This document shows, in pieces, positions 1 through 21,700 of a stretch of 64,000 bases of DNA. The notes beneath the pieces were generated by a model that made no database searches, was not told the DNA's origin, and saw only the letters and a program-made list of their open reading frames with translations. The stretch is from Himantopus leucocephalus. Taxonomy: Eukaryota > Chordata > Aves > Charadriiformes > Recurvirostridae. The stretch is taken from contig RSEF01000004.1 of assembly GCA_003993805.1 (NCBI GenBank), positions 15,837,125 through 15,901,124 on the forward strand. The letters run 5' to 3'. The position numbers were made by a program, and so were the translations under genes. The stretch's first letter is position 1; the number at the start of each line of letters is the position of its first letter.

Positions 1-601
1 ATTAGCTTATCTAATACTTCTTTGTATAATGTTATAGAGTTGGTTGGCTCCTTTTTAAAGAAGAGCTTAGTGTTGAGCTCTCCTGAGTTCTCCGAATATG
101 TACTGAATCAATTTTTTCCTAGCAATGCTGAAAATTAGATGTTGAGCTCACTTCTATAGTGTTTCCATCGCTACTGTTGGTTTCACTTCCACCAGGTTTT
201 GAAATCTGAAACAGAGTGTGATGCTTAGTATTGAATAAATACTGCGGAGTGATTTGGGGCAGTTTGTATATCTGAAACAAATCTTGCAATTAACAACATG
301 AAAAAGTACTAGTGAGCCAACAGTCTGCACCAGCATGTATAATACTAAGTGCTTAAAGGCAAAGTGCTTAAAGCATGTGTATTACTAAGGGGTTAAAGTA
401 AATGAATAATATTAACATCACTCTCAGAAGGATCTGTGAATGCCTTCAAGAATCTTAAGGAAGTATCACATCACGTGGCTGGTGTTCTTATGAAACAGTG
501 CAGCTGTTTGTTACATCAAATCTAAAAACCTTCAAGATTGTACTGTGAGACTAGAAAAGAAAACACCAAAACCAACAGTGTTTCTCTGACTTTATTTTCA
601 G
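1..601 (+). other. MAGT1 intron 1 (partial)
   Basis: AT-rich intronic DNA upstream of MAGT1 exon 2. MAGT1 exon 1 and the promoter are not in it. I see no repeat that I can name. Confidence 0.7.
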
Positions 602-10145
<9,544 letters not shown>

Positions 10146-11645
10146 AGGATTCCAGAATCTGTAACATCAGAAAGATGGCGACTCTGAAATTGCGTGTAAT
10201 GGAAAGGAAGAGCTAAATATGTGTGGTTCGTGCTACCTCTCTTTACACTGAATGAGATAGTTAAACACTGAACCAAAGACAACATGTAGTGCCTTAAATA
10301 TGACAAGAAATTTGCTCTGAAGGACACAGAGTATTAAGATGCAATCTCTTTTTCATAAGCTTTACATCTTCTTAACTCTACTTCTAGTGAAATTCAGAAC
10401 TTAATGCTTAGAACTACATTTCTGTAGACTAATTAGAAACAGTACTTTAAATACAGTTGGATAATCTGTTTTCCATATGTTTCTCTTTCCCTCAAATATT
10501 TATCACTTTATTTCCTGTTTGTGCATAGCAGGTGACAATAGCTTCTCTGTCATACCTTTCCATGGTCGAGAAAACATCTTCATGTACCTGGAAATCTTTT
10601 CCTTCAGTCTGTGTGCAACCCTTGGAGCATACTCCAAATTCCAGTGTGGAATGTGCACGTCCTAGAGCTGTATCTCATTTTTGAGAAGAGTACTTAACGG
10701 CTGTATGATGTGAGAGGTTGTTTCGCAGATGAAGGGAGAATTTTCAACAGGTAGAACTGAGTTATTAATTTGGTTATTCATTAAAAAAGTTCTTTGCCAA
10801 ATGCCGAAACTGCAAGATTTAAGTTTTAAACGTTTGCTTGGAGTCGAAAAGAATATTTTTATAGTGATCAACAGTAACACTTTCAAAAATACAACCCAAA
10901 ACTACAAAGGTAACTAGCGATCTGTAGCATGAATTGAAGGTTGCTAACTGGCTTTCAAGTTACTGCTCAGAGCCCTGACAAATCAATAAGTATTAATTTT
11001 TGGTCACTATGTAAGTTGTTGCAGTCTCTGTTTATTTTCTCCAAGTTTTTATCCTTAGGGAGTGGGCAGAGATATCTAATCCCAGGATAAATGTTGTTAC
11101 CCCAGGAAAGATTTGTTAGCCTTACAACTTGAATGCGTGTGCCTTTTGCTCTCTCCTTTTGTCCTCTCATCTCACAAAGATTCTTTGCCTTAAGGATTCT
11201 TGAGTGAAAGCCACTGTGCCTCAGCCCAAACTATTGTGTAGTTCAGCACCTGTACTACAGGAAATCTTTGCAGCCTGATTCAGAAATATTTCCTTCCAAA
11301 GGCTGTGGCAGCCTTGGAGGTTACTACTCAGAGGAAAATATGATGAGACCTTTGTCTTCTGCTCTTCCTTTCCCCTGTCTCAAGGGGTTACAGAATTTGG
11401 ATGCTTTAGATTAAATCTTGGAAGGGACTGTATCATTCAAAGTAGAATGTTATTCTTATGCAATTTTGCTAAATTAACACATATCTCAAGTGCCTTAACT
11501 TCACTAATTTACTTGTTTGATGTTTCAACTTGTTGAGATTCATTTTTCTATGCCATACAGAATGACAAGCCTTAGTGGAATGGATAAATTGTGTGCCTGA
11601 CTGGATTTTGGACAAGTTTCAATAAAATTTTTTTAGTCTAATCCC
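10146..11645 (+). other. MAGT1: MAGT1 3' untranslated region
   Basis: About 1.5 kb from the stop codon to the probable cleavage site after the AATAAA at 11,621. No long frame in the sense direction continues the protein. Boundaries are inferred from the signal, not from transcript data. Confidence 0.75.
11621..11626 (+). terminator. MAGT1: Poly(A) signal of MAGT1
   Basis: AATAAA followed some 25-30 nt later by a GT/T-rich stretch (CTCGTGTGTCTTTTG), the usual layout of a strong vertebrate polyadenylation site. A second AATAAA nearby at about 11,723 could be an alternative. Confidence 0.75.
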
Positions 11646-11891
11646 TGCTCGTGTGTCTTTTGAACTTCAATGTAAAACAAAACAAACAAACCTCTTTTCT
11701 TCCACTATTGCTTCAATGTGTTAATAAAAATGTCTGTATATAGTAAATAACCTGAGTATGGCTGAGTGGACTCGATTAGTAGCATATATGTGTTTATGTG
11801 GGAAATTACAGCCCAAAATGTTGATACTAGAGATCTTCTCATGTAGCCAACTAACAGCATAAAGATTGCATGGTTTTTACTTGTCTTTGAC

Positions 11892-12182
11892 AGCTGTCCT
11901 GAGGTGAAAATCTTGGCTTCCTGGAGTCCCAGGCAGATCCACTAATAGCGTTCCTGGAGGTGGAATCTAGTTAGCACTATAACTTGCCTGGGACAACTCT
12001 GGACTTCTGTACCTGTCGCTGATTTTCCTCCCTGATGGTACAGTGCTTCCAATAAATTTTTGGGTTGGTTGTGCTTCAGGCATTAGCAATGCAGGTGAAA
12101 GTGGCTTACAATCTTGTTCTAAAGAAGTAATGTTTCTTCTTAAACTTTCAGACTCGTTTCTAATTTTTCTGATGTGGTGCAT
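11892..12182 (-). pseudogene. Possible degenerate coding sequence, minus strand
   Basis: On the minus strand a 71-codon frame starting MHHIRKIRNESESLRRNITS meets TAG, then the same frame stays open about 29 more codons (IPPPGTLLVDLPGTPGS onward) to TAA. One stop in about 100 codons, with Ser/Pro-rich protein-like composition, is unusual for AT-rich DNA. No family is recognised and chance is not excluded. Just upstream on the same strand (12,301-12,720) another frame has only three stops in 140 codons. Confidence 0.25.
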
Positions 12183-13575
12183 ATTTTATTCTATCCCTCT
12201 AAAAAGCATCTAATCATATATTGACTAACTTCATAAAGAGTTGCACATCATGCTGGTGGATGGTGGAGACGTATTGGCTTTCCACTTAAGGTGGTATAGA
12301 TGTTAAGTTTCGGATTTTCCTCTTTTTCCCTGCTCTGACATATGAAATGAAAATAATGCTTGCTTTTTCCAACAGTTTTTCTGCGCTCTAGGCTGAAACT
12401 GAAGTGCGTAGAGGAGGGAACGAGTGTGATAGCGGAGTAAAGGAAGATGGAATGCTTGCAAGGACCTGTAGCAGCTGTAGAGAGGATGCAATTCTAGAAA
12501 GATTTGACTTGCGCAGCAGTTGAGAGGTAATGGCCAGCTATAATTGGTACCCGAAGTGATTCTTTGGGACCATTGGCACGTGCCACTCACTAAGTAGTTA
12601 GTATAATACAGTCCTGCACCAGTAGAACAAAGGTGGAAGAGGCAATGCATTCGAGAACTGGTATGCTAAACCTGGGAGTTTGATGAGATCATCTCCTTTA
12701 GAAAGTGAGTCATTAAACAGCTTGGAAGTACTGTAAAAGCTCACCTTTTAGAGAACACTTATTATAATAAAAGGAGGAAGTGGTATATTCTGTAGCTGAA
12801 AATGGACTGTGTGGTTCCGTTAATGTAGCTGGCCTCAAAGATTACTGCTTTCTCTGCTTTTGAGAAGGGGCTGTGGTGTATTTAAAAACTATTTTGGGAT
12901 AATAGCTAGAAATAATTCAGGGAGCTCTCTGATGAGCTAAGCCCAAAGCGAGGTAGTAAATCTAACTGGATTAATCTAGGTAATGATTTGTGTTATCTGC
13001 AATTTACTGGAAGCTCCTGTCTTCACACCATTCTAGGGTTCAGCACAGAACATGCTGCTTAATGGTGGTGCCTCATAGTTGTTCCTGCAGTTAAGCCTTT
13101 AACAGAGACACTTCATAAGCAGGGGCAGAACTGCTTTGTCCTCCAACAAGATGGAAAATGGGCTCAGCTCTGCATCTGCTGTATGTGGCTTGGTGCTCGT
13201 GCAAATAACCTTTATCAGTCCTATGGCTGGTGATGTCCGTGTGGCTGAGTGTACATATGCAATCGTGTGATTAAGATACACGTTCAGGCATGAGGGTAAG
13301 AACAAGTTAAACCTTTTGGCAGGTAATGGGATAGCCGTCAAGTGTCTGGGAAATGTCATGAGATGAAGACTGCCTAAAGGCTGTACGAGAAAAATGTAGA
13401 TGCTTTTATGGTCACAACTATTGGACATCTAACTAAATGTACAGTAGAGTTTATTCTGAGCCTTGTTGAAAAAGTGTAAAAGTAAGCGTAAGGGGGATTT
13501 TTTTATTCCTAGACTATATTCCTGACAAATCAAAGTAGAAGTTTTGGAAGTACTGAAGAAAGTCAATTGCTTAAC

Positions 13576-13813
13576 TTCCTAAACATTTGGAACGTCCAAA
13601 GAAAATCAGGTACATGAGTCTCTTATGCTTGTTTGCACATGCTGCGCATGGCATCGGATAATGCATCGTGGCATCTTGTAGCCAGACTTTGTCNGTTCCT
13701 AAACATTTGAAACGTCCAAAGAAAATCAGATACCTGAGTCACTTATGCTTGTTTGCACATGCTGCGCCCGGCATCGGATAATGCATCGTGGCATCTTGTA
13801 GCCAGACTTTGTC
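13576..13813. repeat. 118-bp direct duplication joined by a single N
   Basis: Copies 13,576-13,693 and 13,696-13,813 differ at about six positions and meet at N 13,694. A shorter 22-bp copy pair follows around N 13,838 (13,816-13,837 and 13,841-13,862). This pattern is typical of two allelic contig ends placed in tandem rather than merged. Confidence 0.85.
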
Positions 13814-14234
13814 GGGGAAAAAAGAACAGTCTTTAGTNCAGGAAAAAAGAACAGTCTTTAGTGTTCCTTTATGGCTCGCTCACTAGCAATGGTTGCTGAT
13901 AGCGTGTTTTAAAAATTATCCAATCTATAACAGAAAATCACTTCTGCTGAAATCAGATTATTTTTTTTTAAGAAGTTAAAATTTCAAAGTGGTTTCATCT
14001 GCTGTGAGAAATTAATTCTTCCAAAGGATTTGGAAAAGTACTGGCACTTTGTTTCTTTATTGGCCCTTCTTGTTTATAGCTTTCTCGTGCTGAAAAGGTT
14101 TAATTATCAAATACAAGCCACTACTCGACTGATTGCACACCATCAATTTGAACTTTATTAAGGGCCATAGAATAACAGCAAAACAAAGAACAAACCCAGG
14201 CTCTTGAGTAAGCAGTCATCTGTTTTCAGTTTTT

Positions 14235-14334
14235 NNNNNNNNNNNNNNNNNNNNNNNNNNNNNNNNNNNNNNNNNNNNNNNNNNNNNNNNNNNNNNNNNN
14301 NNNNNNNNNNNNNNNNNNNNNNNNNNNNNNNNNN
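14235..14334. other. Assembly gap of 100 N
   Basis: Exactly 100 N, the conventional placeholder for a gap of unknown size. It lies in the interval where the ATRX promoter and first exons are expected. Confidence 0.98.
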
Positions 14335-14417
14335 TCTCTGCATACCATGCCTGGGCATCAGCTATAAACAGGTCTTACTGCTCTGAGAGAGTGAACATTG
14401 TCTGCAAAATATGCTGT

Positions 14418-14498
14418 TAATTTTGGTAGTTAGAAGAGGCCCAGCTAGGAATTGAAGTTAGTGAACAAAACTGGTCCTGTTTTACCTCAAACCATGAT
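14418..14498 (+). repeat. Dispersed ~80-bp repeat, copy 2
   Basis: Second copy of the element in MAGT1 intron 5, about 91% identical by eye, lying 84 bases after the 100-N gap. Similarity stops sharply at both ends. Confidence 0.7.
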
Positions 14499-15727
14499 AT
14501 TTTGATACAATATTTCTTTTACTTCTGAATCTTTTCTAAATGTGAAAAAAGCTAATCCAACTGGTAATGTACCTTCTATGAAACGGGAGATGGCAAACAT
14601 GCATGTATTTGCTGTGCTGGGGGTTCCTTGTTCAGTTTTCCTGAGTGTGTATGTGCGGTATCTTGGTTTTTTCAGCAGAAGTAAAGCTTTTGCAGTCCTT
14701 GTGGTTGTGGAATAAGTTCTGGAGGTTATGCTTTCATAATTATCTGAAAAAGATTTCTACATGTAATTTGGAAACATTTGAAAACAAAATAATACTTCTG
14801 AAAAACCTTGAGTCCTACACTAGGTCAAATTTGGTATTAAACTTTTTACGTACAAGCTAGAAATAGGTAACAAATTTTAAACGTTTTGATTACAGTCATA
14901 AAAAGTGAAAATATTTCATGACAGTACTGAATAAAATTTGTTTCCAAATTTAGCAGGGTTAAATCGTGTTTCCTGGTTTAACAAGGACTGGATACAGGTG
15001 CAAAACCTTTCAGTCTCTAATGAACTAAAAGTTGTGCTGAAGTGACAGTGCAGGAGGATGAGAGTGTGTTGGCTGTGTTATGGAGTTTACTTTCAAACTT
15101 CTGTTGTCCTAAGTAATACACTTATGTGGGTTTTCTGGTGTGCAGTTGCTATCTTTTAATACTTTGTCTTGAGAGAGAGTCTGCTGCCATGTGGTGCCAA
15201 CATCCTTGTGTCATCATCAAACTGAACTGTTAACATTGGAAAAAGAAATTATTCATGTGATACTTCAGAAGAAGTTGCCCAAGATCAAGAAACGGGGATT
15301 CTCTATCATACTCTGTACCAAATGGGATTTTTGTCTGTGGTTCTGTGATCCCAGAGTTAATACTGTGTTTTTAATGTCAAGATGTGTAAGAGAAAATATT
15401 TAAAGTAAGCTCTCAGAGATTAAAAGATGTGCTAACTATATTATTTCTGCATATACAGTTACACTTCCGTTTCTTCAATATTTCTTCACTGATGGGAAGG
15501 CTGTCTTTCAGCCTATCAGTGACTTAACTGAAAGTAATTTCTGAATGATTTCTGTAAAATGTATGCCATTCAGTGGACTGTGTTTTGTTGTGCAACAGTT
15601 TGTCTCTGAAAGTCACACGGTCATCTTTATTTACGCTGGTGAAACACAAACAGTGCTATGACATACACTGTGAAGAACTTTTAATATTTCTTGCATTTCA
15701 GTGGATTCTTTTAATTTCTCTCCATAG

Positions 15728-15783
15728 GTAAAAGCAGAGAACCTAAAAGTAGTCCAGCTGCAATGGAGAACAATAGAGAAGAG
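15728..15783 (+). CDS. ATRX: ATRX exon 3
   Basis: Acceptor CTCCATAG, donor GAG|GTAGGA. The 56 nt match the length and phase of the mammalian exon. It encodes [18 protein letters not shown] after a split Gly codon, related to the mammalian segment ending MMENSKEE. It is the first ATRX exon I can place. Confidence 0.8.
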
Positions 15784-18700
15784 GTAGGAATAAAAATGCT
15801 TTTGGATTTTAGCTGCATGACTAGTACAGAATGGCTAGTATACAAAATGCTGAGTTCACTTTGTTGCTTTTACAATAAATACTTGAAGTCTGTTGTCAGA
15901 ACCATGCAGTAAATGCCGTCATATCTGCTGAATAGAAGTATTAGCTGTAAAATATTAAATTTTAAATGATACTGACTTTGATTTAGGCATATGCAAGCAA
16001 TCCTGTTTCCTCCCCCCCTGTTTCTAAATTATTGAAATACACACATTTACTTGGACAACTTCATTGTCTTTCTGATGCACAATAATTTCTTGGAAAAATG
16101 TCTCTAACACACTTTAGAGAGTTAGGTTTACTTACATGAGGTACGCAATTCATTTTTGTTAAGAAATCCAAGTGTTAATTGATTCAGATTGAGTGTACTG
16201 CAAAGTGAGTTTTTCTTTTTAAAGAAATTGGCTTAATATTCTTTTATCCTTATTCTGTTCTTTGGCTTATGTGTAAACAGGCTCTTACTTATTTTTGGTT
16301 TAAGAGAATTGGTCTCTACCTCACACTTACACTCTGTTACTCAGATAACAGTAGGTACTTAGTTGTCCTTTTAGGCAAATGTACTTCCTTTTTTAAAAAC
16401 GAAAAAAAGATGGAGATACAGCATCTTTATTAATCAAGAGCAAATTTCTTCTGTATGGTGTGTTACATACATAAAAGATTTTTCATGTGCTGTGTCTTAT
16501 AATATCTACTTTCCTGTTGGAAACATTCTGGTATACAGTATCTTAATATGTAGAGGAAGAACAAGTGCCAGTGTCCTGCCTTGGTTTGCCTTTACTGCAG
16601 TAAATTCAGGTATTTATTTGATACTGCCCAAAGCTAGTTATGATATGCGTGCACAAACCTCTGAAAAATCAGTTTTCCTGTAAAGACAGCCAGCCCTTTC
16701 TGGCGTATGAGCCAGATAACAAGTGTCTGCATTCTGCTGACAATTCTTGGGTGCGTACTAGCGATAGCTCCCTAGTGCCAGCCTTCAAAAACCCTCTGTA
16801 TCTGTATGTCAGAAAAGATGATGGTTTCTTCACGTAGCGTGAAAACCATTCACAGACCTGCATAAGCTACTGCAGCACTAAGTGCTGTGAGGAATCCTGG
16901 TGAATTGTAAAAAAACTGAAAACGCACAGCAGTGTGGAGGCAGGTGGGTATGTGTGAGTTGGGCCATTCGTCCATGAGCTGGTCGTGCAAGTTAACATTG
17001 CAGTGAAGGTATGCAGAGCAGGAGGCTCCAGAACTGTTCGTGATTGGGGCTGACCAGTGGTCATGAGCCGTTCTCAGTCCCTTCTCCGGAAAGCTGAGAG
17101 AGCTTCCAGCAGGTAGTGGAAGTTGAGAATTGCAAGGAGAGAAATTCCTCAATTTCATGAAGACTCAGTGCTTGAGATACATGCAGGGTTTCTCTCTGAA
17201 TGTCTCAACTAATAACAGTGCCCTCTCTTAACTTCTTTTAAGATACATGCATAGGGAGGTTAGTGAGCATTAGTGACTTAGTGTAGACACCTATTTTTAA
17301 ATCTGTTTTTAAAAGAATGATGACTTCTTGGAGTCTTAGTGCTGATCTGAAACTCCATAGATTTAGTTTAACTGAACTGACATGATTATTGCAAGTGTGT
17401 GTCACTTTTTGTTACTGCTTTTCCTGCCTTTTTTTTTTTCGTAAGAGTGCTGGTGACTTCTGAGATATCTTCTAGTTAATGTAAGAAATCGCTTTTGTTG
17501 ACAGGTCACTTGGTCGCAAATGTGTTGACTTTCTAATTTTTTTCTTGGTTTTAGGGCAGTAGTTCTTCAGAAAGAACCAAATCCTTAGGATCATCACGTT
17601 CAAAAAGGTTGGTTTGGAAAATAAAAATAAATAAATTACTTATTAGCATGTGCAACTATAGAAAAGTCCATGCACTATGCCTGATACTTTTAGTATACAC
17701 CAGTATAAATCTATTAAGTTAGCAGAGTGCTGGTAAAACAAATGCCTTGTAGCGCACTTAAAATTCAAACCATCTTTCACGGTCAAAGGTCGAGACCATA
17801 AGGCTTGATTTTTATTAACAAAGACAAGAAAATTATCCTGTATCTTCAGGATAAAAGTGTTCATACAATTGTTCCTTCACTCTTGCTATTTCTACGTGCA
17901 GGATTCNTGCACTTAAAATTCAAACCGTCTTTCACGGTCAAAGGTTGAGACCACAAAGCTTGATTTTTATTAACAAAGACAAGAAGATTATCGTGTATCT
18001 TCAGGATAAAAGTGTTTATACAATTGTTCCTTCACTCTTGCTATTTCTACGTGCAGGATTCTTCCCAAAATGTAAATTGGGTCATACAGTAAAAGGGCTT
18101 TATGTACCTTACTGTTGGGAGATTGTGGAATGAAAATGTTCCTTTAAGTTTTCCTGTGCAGAAACTGCCATTTTCTGTATCTCTGCTTAATCCTTTTCTG
18201 CTTTATGATTTAAAAAATATGGAGTTAACTATTTACCAGCCAGTTTGAACCTACAGGTTCAACAGCTGTCTTCTTACTGCTCCTTAAAAGCATTGTACAT
18301 CTATCTCTTTTCACTCTCCTTTTTATCCAAGTTTGTTTATTTTTATCATCTGCGCTGGAATTAAGTAATATTCTTCATTTTCCCTTTTCCATTTGCCTTG
18401 ATTCCATGTTTGCAAGTGTGGTTTTACGTTTGGTTTTAATTTCTGCCTCATCTTCTGAATCCAGTGTCCTGCCGAACTCTTTTCATTTATATCACTTCTA
18501 CAGTCTTGCTTTCTTGCTTCCTGTCTATCACTAAAGGTACTTTTGCTTATGCATTTATCATACTGTGCCTGACGCTGACAAAAACAATACCCTGCAGTAG
18601 TTCATGTATTACCTTCAGACTAATGAAAATTATGCTAAACATTCTTTTATTTTTATTTTTTTCTCCCTTCCTTGACGTAGTAAATTAATTCTTTTTAATG

Positions 18701-21700
18701 GATTCAATTCTAAGTTACGTTTGTGAAATTCAGGCAACTGGTCTATTTATTCAACAGTCAACTTTTTAATTTCTTTCTGCATTTCCTTTATTTCCTTGCA
18801 AGCATCTTTTCTGCCAAATGTTTTTTGTCATTTGATAATTTCTGTGTGTTCTCTTTGCGCTGCCTGTTAAACTTGGAATGATGTGTAAAATTTCTGAGCA
18901 GACATTCACTTGTGTTTCATTCAGGCTTTTTTCTTTAAGTTGTGACTTCCCTGCATACCTTCTTAAAAACACATCAAACATTAATTTAAAAAAAAAAATA
19001 AATACAGCAGGCCTGTGAAACAAAAATACCTTATTAGTAATACCTTTTTATTTCACATGGGAGGGGAGAATTCCTGTTCCTAACACAAAATTACAACTTA
19101 TTGTAATAACTCAGTGCATCCTACCTCGTAGTGTCTTAAATAAATTTAAAAGGAACATAGGTTTCACCAATTAATACGGTGTTTTGCTTGCAAAATGCCA
19201 GGCTTACCTGTATTGCAATATGTAATATTTGTCACGGTATGGATTTTTTTCTGTCTATGCAGGAAACCTACAGTTGTAACAAAATATGTTGGATCAGATG
19301 ATGAACAAATCTTAGATGAAACTGTAAATGAAGATATTTCAAATGAAAACTCGGAAAACGATGTTGATATGAAAAGCTTACCTAAAGGTAGTTCATGTCT
19401 GTCTTTGTTTCTGAATTCAGCAAATTAGCCCAGATTTTGATGCAGCATAAATAATTAACTAGAATGCACACGTGTTAGTAAAATGCCTGTCTTATGTCCT
19501 GTTGGCTTTTATATATAAACATACATGTTCATGCACAAACGCGCACACGCGCTCCCCCTGTGCACACACATTTGAAAGAGGAAACCAAGCACCTTTAATT
19601 TTGAGCCTAGCATACTTACATCTGTGGGTACACCAGGACGTGCTGGTGGCTTCGCTTCAAATGTCTACTGACATCTGTATAAAAACAACATAAAACGGGA
19701 AAAAAATCACTTCTATGTTTTTAGGAGTCTCAAACTCTGTCACTTGCAAGTCTTAATTATTTTATTGTTCTGTCTTCAAGGTTATTAATAATTAGATCAA
19801 AAGAAGGAAAACTAAATCTGAGGGGGGAAATGTCATTGGATTTATTTTTAAGCACCCTTTTAAAATAGTTAATACTATAGGCCTGTATCCTGCTCTTCTT
19901 AACTATAGTGTGAATTTGATTAATCTCTTCTATTTCTTACCTATGAAAGTTACAGGAAAAATTGGAGGGACTGCTACTGTTTACTGCATGAGTAGCAGTA
20001 TTTAAAGCAGTCACTTTCAAACTATTTTTTCAGAGTGTTAGATTATTTCCAGTGTCCTCACAACAAAAGTATTAAGACTTGAGTTCTTAAGTAGGAAAGA
20101 CGGTTTTTCATTCACATAATTTTGATTAGTACTCTTTAAATAAAAAAGTGACTTTCTGAATTTTGTTAAAGACAAAACAGGTTTTATTTATTGCTTTTCC
20201 ATGAAATAACTTCAGATGAAGGAAACTGGATAGAAGGAGAAAAGAGAGAGAAAAGAGTAGTTACTCTAAGGCTTTTGATAGATTTAAGTGACTTAGCCAA
20301 AGTTATTTATTTATAGCATTGCACTGCAGATTCCTGTACTACACACACCCAGCAGTATGACAGTCCTGTTCTGCCCATGCCACATCAGGGCAGAGAGAGC
20401 AGAATTTGCTCCTCGTAGCCCATTCAGTCTTCGGCTTTTGTCCTACAGCTGCAAAACAGACCTAGTTTGAAGTGTGGGGTGATGGTTTTTGGTTTTGTTT
20501 TTGTTTTTTTCTGTGAACATCTGTGTATTCAAAACTTTGTTGAATTTTAGTCAACAGATTGTACTTTTTTTTTTTAAGGTACTGTGTTGGCTTTTATTTA
20601 AACAGGACTTTTGCACTTCATTTGGATGTGTAATGGTTTCCAATTTCTAAATAAAATTATTCTAGGTACAGTGGTTGTACAGCCTGAGCCAGTGCTGAAT
20701 GAAGACAAAGATGATTTTAAAGGGCCTGAATTTAGAAGCAGAAATACCGTTAAAATGAAACCTGAAGCTCCCAAAAAGCGTGGAGGTAAATACAATTTAA
20801 AACATTTATGAAAACGGGTTTAAATTGTTGCTTACGACCACATTTGGTACATCTAAAAATTTTTCATATTTCTAATAAATTATCCTAAAAATACCTCCAC
20901 TCTTCTGGCTTTTTGATCATTAAGGATTCTAGCTGGCTGAAATTAGCCTCCATTGCTGCCCCTGCAATGCAGCAGTGAAAGCTAAGATTAGTTCTCATTA
21001 AATTTCATATTTTCAGTAGCTATAGGATGCATCATTAGGTACTCCATATGGACCCTTCTTGCTTTGTATTCAGAACAGTTGTTTGGTTGCAATCAGGTGT
21101 TACCGGTGTTCCTTTTTTAAGGAAATGTCTTGGAACACTATTGATGCAGGAACATTCACTGACTCACCAAGAAAGCAACCATATTTGAGCAGGAACATGT
21201 ATAGGCATGTTATCAATCAGTGAGCCAAGAAGAAACCTAAACCCTCTAACAGTTCAAAGACTTTTTTGCTTTGTTTTTTAATAGTGGGAAATTCCCTACC
21301 AGGGAATCTAAGGATTATCTTTGAAAAGCTGCTGTGCCAGCTGGTTTTCTGTAGCCACTGCTAAAACTGAGGAGAAGTTAGGTAGATAGCAGCGATAACA
21401 GAAATTCATCCCATTTGTTTCCAAAAAGTAAAGGAGAGGGAGGATTATGTATAAAGTAGTCAATAAGAAGGCAGGTATTTTCGTTACTGCTACTAGCTAT
21501 ATCTTAGTTCACACACCTCCAGCGGTACCCAGGATATTCAGACAAACAGCTCTTGTACACGCTATTAATTCTTCCCGTTGTATCATTTGAGATCCTGGCC
21601 CTCTTTTGAAGTGTTATTATAATTTAATAAGTGCTATTTCTCCATCTGTGGTTGAAGGGGAGTAAAGCGGACTGTGTGGAAATGTGCTTGTGCATACATA

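Larger units (their letters stand above)
11646..15727. other. MAGT1-ATRX intergenic and ATRX 5' region
   Basis: ATRX exons 1 and 2 and a promoter are expected here if exon order follows mammals. I could not find a match to the mammalian N-terminal peptide, nor a CpG-rich stretch. The 100-N gap at 14,235 is the best place for the missing GC-rich promoter, though the exons could also be divergent. The region also holds open frames on the minus strand (11,890-12,720 and 13,099-13,428) and a duplicated N-join near 13.7 kb. Confidence 0.6.
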
